Shown here: positions 56,682-64,000 of the stretch, one piece after another
How positions within the stretch are numbered: the stretch's first letter is position 1
Layout of the letters: every line of letters starts with the position of its first letter
Assembly (NCBI RefSeq): GCF_932526225.1
Contig: NC_064039.1
Coordinates: 14,898,139 to 14,962,138, forward strand
Direction of reading: 5' to 3'
DNA from: Nematostella vectensis
Taxonomy: Eukaryota; Cnidaria; Anthozoa; Actiniaria; Edwardsiidae
DNA: 64,000 nt
Translations under genes and position numbers: made by a program
Notes under the pieces: model-generated
Databases searched by the model: none
What the model was told of the DNA's origin: nothing
Seen by the model: the letters and a program-made list of their open reading frames with translations, nothing else

Positions 56682-59600
56682 CTAGAAGGCCTTGTTAAAG
56701 TCATCAGTCTCGTTCCCCTCGACAACACAGGTGATAGGAAGGAATGGGCTATCGCTCTTCATAAGGTAATTCTGAAAAAATAGTATGGCAACGATATGAG
56801 CGCATTGGCTACCGTTACTGCACTTACGCCTACCTTCATTGCTAGTTGTTAAAAGTGCCGTTTTATACTCGTTTAGATGCCGCATCTACACTGCAGTACT
56901 TTACCAAATAAAAAAAATGTTGTATTTTTGCTCGTGTTTTCTTGGCTTACACCGTAACGTATCTTTCCAACAAAATTTCTTGTTGTTGTGTTTTTGTAAA
57001 TTCCTACTTTTTTTCTTACTTATGTATATAAAAAAATAGGAAATAGCTCAAATGTCCAAATTTCGATATGGCCAACTCACGTGTGCGAATTCCATGGCCC
57101 TCCTCCGCTCGTCAACACTGGAACCCTTGCCGCTCCACACATAGCAATGGTCGCCAGAATCCATGATGAAGACTACAATAAACCACAGATACGATCATAA
57201 GATAATCATCGACACTAGCTCACTTAGAGCTCTACACATAGCAATGGTCAATAGCATTCATGATAAAGACTACAATAAACCACAGATACGATCACAAGGC
57301 ACTCATCCACACTAGCCGTTAAATCTGAGACCTAAATAGTCGGACTACCGGCTATTCTTACATTATATGGGAAAAAGGTGTGTCCCCCCCCCCCCCCCAT
57401 CCTCTCCCCGCTCGACCGCAAGAAAGCGCCCAATTTTTCTTAGTTTAATTGTCAAATCATTAAAACTGTCAAATAATTACAAATTGCCAAATCATTGGAC
57501 TTTATGTACATGGTATCCATGGCTGCACACCAGAACCCTTATCTTCCCTTCTCGCAAATCCTGTTTTTTTTATTCAGCCAGGACGTGATATTGACGTGAT
57601 ACAGAACGTGATGTTAACGTGATACAGAACGTGATATTCGTACTGTTTGCGCGGGGCTTAACTACCCGTACCCCCGGTACCAACCATCATTGGTGTTGAG
57701 CTGACTTCGCTTGACTGCAGAACCACGTGACACCTCACTGAAAACCAAGTGTCCGGACGCATCGGACAACCTGTGTCAAAAGAAGAGTTGAAAAAGTCGT
57801 TCAAGGTACAAACCAGAACAAATGTTATTCTCACCCTAAGTTAATTTGTTAGTGTGCCCCAACCTTGCTTTAAGCTGTTTTGTGAATTATAAGACTTACT
57901 TTGACAAAACCTTCTCAAGTTTTGACTCGGGTTTCTGCAGATAGACACCATAAAACAAATAATATCAGATTGGCATAAGACAAGACACTCAGCGGCGGGT
58001 TCACTGGACTTGTATTTTAGAAGAAATGTATAAGTTTACAGTGAGGACACAGAAAGCTCAAATATCTAACATGGTGGTCCCTCGCCTCCATTTGTAATAC
58101 CCCCCGCCCCATCTCTCTAATCTCGAGATGTCCTGGGATTCTCACCTTGTCCTTCTTTGGTTTGCCTTCAGGAATGACGGCAGCCAGCTTGTCATTGAAA
58201 TATTCAACCGTCTGCCGATCTGTAAAGGAAAATTGGAACTTTAAAATTGAAATATTTGATATTAGAAAAAAGTGCTTTTTTTTACCTAAAGTCTTGGTCT
58301 TTGGCTTTCCAGCTCTTTGGGACTGGGATCAAGAAAGTAAATATAAATATGTTGGTATGTGGTTATTATTGTTGGTTGGTAGGTTATTCTCAACGTCTTA
58401 TAATCATTATTATCATAATCTTCATTATCATCATTATTATCATAATCGTTATTATCTAATTATCATATCCTCCTCCTTATTATCATTATCATTATCATTA
58501 TCTTATATTATCGTCATCATATCATCATCAGCAGCACCACCAATATTATTATTACTACTACTACTACTAATACTACCACTATCATCATCATCATTATTAT
58601 TATTATTATTATTATTATTACTCCAACTTTACTGACAATTCACTCTAACGAACATCCCCACACGGAGTTTATTTTGGATTAAAGAAGATAACAAATTCTA
58701 CAGCTTTACGAGCATGTAAACGGGGATTTATCTTATACCTGGATAATGTCCATGAAGTGCGCAGCGCTGAACTTTTCATCGGGGCTACAGCGACTGCCGT
58801 TCCACTAAAGCAAAAAAAATGTATTTTTTTTTTATAAACCATATAATGCTTTCAAAGGTGACCTTTGGTTGAGCGTAAAGGGGGCTGTTTAGGGGTCACT
58901 TGTTTTAGTTTTCTGAGTATCATTGTGACTTTCATAAAGAGAGAAGGCATTTCACATGATGTTATGATTTGGCTACTTGATCGCTAGGAATGGAAATAAT
59001 AATGAAAGTCAATTAGATGAAAAACCCTCTCCTTCACAGTCCAACGCTTGACATCTTTTGGAAGAGATTGTTCCAAAATTCCTTACCTGTCGTAATCTAT
59101 GAAGTACTCCATATGGGTTCATATGGATTCTAATAGGACTCAAACAGGACACGTGCACAAAAGGTGTATTTGGTATTTCTGTGTATTATACATACTGAAA
59201 AGGGTGGTGTTCACCTGGTAAAGTGTGAGACCCAAGTCAACAATGAACACATCTCCGTTGTTCATGTTGGCCCTCTTCAAACTCTTCTCCGTCACCTCAA
59301 TCTTTTTCTGCCAAAAAAGATAATGAATATATAAAATAAGGATAAAAAACTTGAGTCAAAGAAAAAAAATATTCTATTAGTTCGATTCGCCTTTAACTAA
59401 TTTCAAGCTTAGAGCACTTTTTCTTTGGGTTATAACATTATCATGGTCCAATGCCCAAGTCCTAAACTTGATTGTGAAGATGTCTGGCCGATTGTGAAGA
59501 CGCCTGAAATGTGAAAATGTCTGGATTGTGAAGACGCCTGGATTGTGAAGATGTCTGAATTGTGAAGACGCCTGGGTTGTAAAGACGCCTGATATGTGAA

Positions 59601-62509
59601 GACGTCTGGATTGTGAAAATGTCTGGATTTTGAAAACGCCTGGATTGTGAAGACGTCTGGAAGCTATGATGCTTACGTTCTTCTTGCAAAAGTGCAAAAG
59701 GCGGGGCTTGTATGCCTCCGGGTTGACTCTCCTGAATCCAGTCTCCGCCCTAAAACAATAAAATCAAAGGATATCACATCTTTAACCATTATTCACCATG
59801 GCCGTTACCACCATTGTCGGTGACTATAAACACTGTGGTGTCATTATCATCAGAATCAGCCCCATCAGCATTTACCTGATCATTCATATTAGCATGACCA
59901 CCACCATAACCCATTATCATATCATTGTCATCAAAATCAGCACTAGAATTGTCATCACCATTATTATCATCAGCGGCAGGAGCGGCAGCATTAAACACTA
60001 TAAATCATCTACCATGACAATCATTGTCATCATCATCATGATTTGGGGGGAGGGCAAAAAGAAAAAACACTGAAGCGGGAGGGGGGGGGGGAGGTCTGAC
60101 ATTTTACGGTGTCCCGAGTCAAAATCTCCCCCCCCCCCCCCCCCCCTCAGGGTATTTAATCAACACTGGCTTATCCCTTACCCTCCTTTTAGAGTGATGA
60201 GTGCGTCAAAGTAGCTTTTGAAAAGCGTAGATTCGTGTCCTTCCACCTCACGATGCTCAACGGGCTTATCATCCAGCTAGAGGAAAAGATCTTGTTAGAG
60301 GCGAGAGAAAAGAGAAAGAAACATGGGGTCAACCATCCATCAGCTAGAGGGAAAAGATCTATTTAGACTCTCACAAACTCTTTTGCCGGCTTGATCGTGT
60401 CATTTTGAGAGTGAAACGTGTGATCGAGGCTTAACTCACAAAGTGGTCTTTGAGAGCTGAAGGGTGGAATGTTTCATCGAGGCTTAACTCACAAAGTGGT
60501 ATGTAAGAGCTAGAGAGTGGAACGTTTGATCGAGGCTTAACTCACAAAGTAGTATATGAGAGCTGGAGGGTGGTACGTTTGATCGAGGCTTTACTCACAA
60601 AGTGGGATGTAAGAGCTAGAGAGTAAAACGTTTGATCGAAGCGTAACTCACACAGTTGTCTGTGAGAGCTGGAGTTTGGAACGTTTGATCAAGGCTTAAT
60701 GAAAGCTGAAGGGTGGAACGTTTGATCGAAGCTTCACTTACAAAGTGGTCCAATTCTACGGTCTTGTACGCAGCAGTGCCGTACTCGTCTTGACTTGAGA
60801 ATCTTCCGATCCAGAAGTGCACGTCGTATGATAACTCCTACAGAGTAGATATAATTGTTAAACACTACTATAGGCACGTAAGGCTGGATAATAACGTTTA
60901 ATCATGTTGATAAATACAATATTTTGTTTTTATGAAACCGTCAACCTGATAGGAGCGTTTCCCTAATTATTGGACAATCTTCTCTTGGGTTTCCCCTTTT
61001 TAGCTCACACTGTTTCTCATGTACCTCGGACCTTTTAATCGATTGGGCAAAGGCACTACAGTAGCGCGGGGCCTGCCAAATGGGCCAGCCAAGTTCCCTT
61101 AGGTGTTAACCCTGGGCCCGTCTTATATACACACATATGACCATTGTTAACCATGGGCCCGTCTTATATACACACATATAACCAGTGTTAACCATGGGCC
61201 CGTCTTATATACACACATATGACCAGTGTTAACCATGGGCCCGTCTTATATACACACATATGACCAGTGTTAACCCTGGGCCCGTCTTATATACACACAT
61301 ATGACCAGTGTTAGCCATGGGCCAGTCTTATACACACATACGACCAGTGTTACCCATGGGCCCGTCTTATATACACACATATGACCAGTGTTAACCATGG
61401 GCCCGTCTTATATACACACATATGACCAGTGTTAACCATGGGCCCGTCTTATATACACACATATGACCAGTGTTAACCATGGGCCCGTCTTATATACACA
61501 CATATGACCAGTGTTAACCCTGGGCCCGTCTTATATTCACACACATGACCAGTGTTAACCATTGGCCAGTCTTATATACACACATACGACCAGTGTTAAC
61601 CATGGGCCCGTCTTATATACACACATATGACCAGTGTTAACTATGAGCCCGTCTTATATACCCACATATGACCAGTGTTAGCCATGGGCCAGTCTTATAC
61701 ACACATACGACCAGTGTTACCTATGGGCCCGTCTTATATACACACATATTACCAGTGTTAACCATGGGCCAGTCTTATATACACACATATGACCAGTGTT
61801 AACCATGGGGCAGTCTCATATACACACATATGACCAGTTTTAACCGTAGGCCCGTCTCATATACACACATATGACCAGTGTTAACCATGGACCCGTTTTA
61901 TATACACACATACGTACAGTGTTAACCATGGACCCGTCTAATATACACACATATGGCCAGCGTTACCCATGGGCCAGTCTTATATACACCACATGCCTCT
62001 GAGCTGGGATCCTTCTTGTAGGTGTTCAGAACGATGTAGGAGTCACCGTTGTAGAAGTGTCCATAGTCCTGCTTGGGCCAGTGTGTAACCTACAGAAAAA
62101 GACCTTTGATAAAACAAAATATAAAAAAAAAACTACGACATGAAGAAAAAATTATATTGAAAAGAAGAAACAATTTTGAGTTAGACATCATAAAAGTATT
62201 TCTATAATGTTGCATTTCTTATAGCATTCCTTTAGACACTAGTTTGTGTATAAATCGTGGGACCCGACTGTGGACTGGAACATATGATATTACATGACCC
62301 GAAATTTTAATTCTTTTCAGATTGTAAAATCAACTTGTGCACAAAATGTGCGAGGTGCGGTGCCAATACTACCTACCCTAAAGAAATAAGCGAAGAATGT
62401 CCCATAAATCTTTGCGTACCTTGAACTTGACGATGCGCCACACCTGGACTCCGACCTCCTTTCCGGCGCCCTCCCACGCGGGCTCACCCTCAGCGGACTC
62501 CTTCTTCAC
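56682..62509 (-). CDS. Gelsolin/severin-like actin-binding protein, gene 1 (first exon outside window)
   Basis: Exons (minus): 62420-62509, 61997-62089, 60742-60837, 60182-60276, 59677-59749, 59215-59307, 58739-58804, 58286-58322, 58146-58219, 57900-57934, 57685-57770, 57081-57172, 56682-56771 (stop at 56682-56684): 339 codons. Intron positions and phases equal those of the downstream gene, so the pair arose by tandem duplication. Exon VKKESAEGEPAWEGAGKEVG is identical in the two. The expected first exon (about 27 codons, MSG...) was not found up to 64000. G1 [36 protein letters not shown]2 NNGDVFIVDLGLTLYQ, WNGSRCSPDEKFSA; G3 DSGDHCYVWSGKGSSVDERR, ending FNKAF. Exon 61997-62089 ends at a GC donor (GAG|GCATGT), the only non-GT donor seen. 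Exon 58286-58322 is the least certain. Confidence 0.9.
57137..57335. repeat. 98-bp duplication of exon 5' end, acceptor and flanking intron
   Basis: The start of exon 57081-57172, its acceptor and upstream intron (minus strand) recur about 98 bp upstream with substitutions. ACATAGCAATGGTC and GACTACAATAAACCACAGAT occur in both copies. The second copy is a decayed partial exon. Confidence 0.85.
58385..58622. repeat. ATT/ATC/ACT microsatellite
   Basis: Degenerate trinucleotide repeat within an intron of gelsolin gene 1. Confidence 0.85.
59462..59665. repeat. 18-19-bp minisatellite next to a donor
   Basis: About eleven copies of GTGAAGACGCCTGGATT with variants. It starts about 15-20 nt into the intron after the donor of exon 59677-59749. 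Confidence 0.85.
59800..60150. repeat. CAT-type microsatellite and poly(G)/poly(C) tracts
   Basis: ATC/ACC-rich repeat at 59800-60050, a G run near 60080, and a C run near 60128-60146, all in one intron of gelsolin gene 1. The opposite homopolymers lie about 50 bp apart. Confidence 0.8.
60415..60745. repeat. 53-bp minisatellite derived from an exon end plus donor
   Basis: About six copies. Minus strand: ACCACTTTGTGAGTTAAGCC TCGATCAAACGTTCCACC... The first copy is the real end of exon 60742-60837 (GACCACTTT|GTAAGTG, codons D H F). The other copies keep CCACTTTGTGAG, a donor-like site. Confidence 0.9.
61100..61996. repeat. 41-bp minisatellite starting at the first intron base
   Basis: About 22 copies of CCATGGGCCCGTCTTATATA CACACATATGACCAGTGTTAA. 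The copy nearest exon 61997-62089 aligns from the first base of the intron (GCATGTGGTGTATATAAGAC), so the donor lies in the repeat. It contains palindromic CCATGG and CATATG. Confidence 0.92.
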
Positions 62510-63240
62510 CTAAGATTACCATGACAACAAATTAAGACGCTGGCTCACCGTCAGGGGGTTCGTTCTCACCTGATTCGTCGTACAAGAAAAGCAGGGCTAA
62601 CCTTTGGTATGAATTGATGATATTATTCATGATGTTTTGCAGTAACAAATTTTAGCTGTCAAAGAGGCTATGTTATTGGAGTTAAAATGGCACTAAATCC
62701 AATAATTATTTGCAGTTTGTGTTAAAATGACCTTTTACGACAAAATCCGTTTAAAGGGTTAGTCCTATGAATTGCATTGCGCCCCCTGTTTTGTGCAAGA
62801 CTGACTGTCAAAGGATTTCGGTAATCTGGTTTGCTATTAATTTTAGATCACACAATCTTCAAGCTATTACCGAATTTTGACAAAAGCTACTAGCCATGTA
62901 TGGCCACCAAGGAAGACATACAAGATCCTGTACCCTCTTTATATGTTTATATAAGTTCTGCTCAAGGCAAAAAGCAACTGCAGCAGATAAGACTAGAGCT
63001 TGCGCATGAGCTTGGAAAATAACAAAATCCCATGCTTTGTACAAATGCCAAGGGCGTTACGGTTAACTTAAACGATTTTACGCATTGAGTTAAAAGTCTG
63101 GTTGTGCCACCTTCTAAAGCATCGCATTTTAGGAATTATGCCTCGCGTGATGCCATTAAGATAAAATAGGTCTATTACGGCAGTTCCAACCTTGACGAAC
63201 AATTTCGAAACTACCAAAATAGTGCTAGTGCTGCCTGGTG
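62510..63240. other. Intron 1 of gelsolin gene 1 (part), no exon recognised
   Basis: The expected first coding exon of gene 1 was looked for and not found. Sequence is AT-rich, with no array. Confidence 0.45.
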
Positions 63241-63242
63241 TC

Positions 63243-63675
63243 CTTCGGGGGGGGGGGGGGGGGGGGGATTTGGATGTGAATAGGAATTTGGAATTTAAAC
63301 CTAAGATATAGCACATTTGGGGTGGTCGAAGTAAATTTTAAATTTGAGAAACACTTGAAAAAACAACTTTTTCAGTTTTCCTGAATTTCATTTGGACCGC
63401 CATCGAGAGTTTCTCCGATGGCTGTAGGAAAAGACATTGTTAGGCTAAATTCTGAATCCTTCGGGGGGGGGGGGGGGGATTTGGATGTGAATAGGAATTT
63501 GGAATTTAAACCTAAGATATAGCACATTTGGGGTGGTCGAAGTAAATTTTAAATTTGAGAAACACTTGAAAAAACAACTTTTTCAGTTTTCCTGAATTTC
63601 ATTTGGACCGCCATCGAGAGTTTTTCCGATGGCTGTAGGAAAAGACATTGTTAGGCTGAATTCTGATTAAAAAAA
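63243..63675. repeat. Tandem duplication (about 211 bp) headed by poly(G)
   Basis: TCCTTCG(G)n ATTTGGATGTGAATAGGAAT... occurs twice. G runs are about 23 and 17 long, and the rest differs at only a few sites (TTTCTCC/TTTTTCC, TAAATT/TGAATT). Confidence 0.9.
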
Positions 63676-64000
63676 AACAAAACAGGAAATCTTCTCTAAA
63701 TTACTGGAATGTGTTTTGTTTTTCGACGCCCTAACCTGTTTACTTCGTAAACCTGGTCAAGTTAGCCTTGCTTCTATTGGCTGAGCGGCTTGTCGGTTAA
63801 TGACGTCACTTTTTGATTCTCCGCTCGCCCTGAGCTCGGGGCCGGGATAGCCTGCGAGGCAAGGCCGGGACAGCTAATCGCAGAGAATGTTTGATACCAG
63901 AGGACTGTCAGAAGCTGGGGACGAGGCTAGGGTCATGTAACGCGTTGCCTAGACTTCGTGCTACCTGGTAAGTCAAACACCCCAGCACGCTCTATCTTTT
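63676..64000. other. GC-richer end of window, nothing firm
   Basis: It has TGACGTCA (a CRE-like palindrome, 63801-63808) and ATTGGCTG (CCAAT-box-like, about 63777) and is richer in GC and CpG than its surroundings. It could be a promoter of something further right or another repeat. I cannot decide. Confidence 0.3.

Overview
This is a eukaryotic, AT-rich, intron-rich window. Its gene families (a very long secreted protein made of F5/8 type C/discoidin domains, and a pair of three-repeat gelsolins), together with non-LTR retrotransposons, MITEs, a tRNA-derived SINE and many minisatellites, suggest an invertebrate animal. A cnidarian such as a sea anemone is the best guess. That placement is inference; no marker gene fixes it.

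Region 1 (about 338-38835, minus strand) is one gene. It encodes a signal peptide followed by at least 16 tandem F5/8C modules. I traced 37 coding exons (7200 nt, about 2400 codons). Every junction keeps frame, and every module begins and ends in phase 1. A typical module is cut into exon A (N-terminal Cys to the YLQ(V/I)DL strand), exon B (xGxATQG...WVxxYxxxYS) and exon C ((V/I)FxGN...MRVELYGC). A and B are often fused, and module 10 is a single exon. The gene continues off the left edge, because exon C of module 16 is missing. Introns hold a degraded LINE, a SINE, MITE/foldback elements and several large tandem arrays, including a 2.9 kb array with a 37-bp unit and a higher-order tetramer.

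Region 2 (38.8-47.3 kb) has no host gene that I recognise. It holds a palindromic foldback element, a 5'-truncated and frameshifted LINE on the plus strand (42.96-44.5 kb), a second decayed LINE fragment on the minus strand, MITE copies, and a foldback element with a MITE nested in one arm.

Region 3 (47.44-62.5 kb, minus strand) holds two tandem gelsolin/severin-like genes with the same intron positions. The downstream gene is complete (14 exons, 366 codons, TATA box, poly(A) signal). The upstream gene lacks only its first exon, which should lie beyond position 64000. Both proteins should cap or sever actin filaments in a Ca2+-dependent way. The F5/8C protein should act outside the cell as a glycan- or membrane-binding adhesion or matrix protein. 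No functional link between the two loci is visible.

The most unusual signal is recurrent: tandem repeats built from, or starting exactly at, exon-intron boundaries. At four 5' splice sites (positions 2007, 52217, 60742, 50879) the repeat unit contains the end of the exon plus the donor site. At two more (61997, 7330) the array starts at the first base of the intron. Acceptor-side duplications occur at 57172 and 48437, and one whole exon is duplicated by a perfect 433-bp tandem repeat. Two F5/8C modules have also lost both partners of the domain's conserved terminal disulfide.
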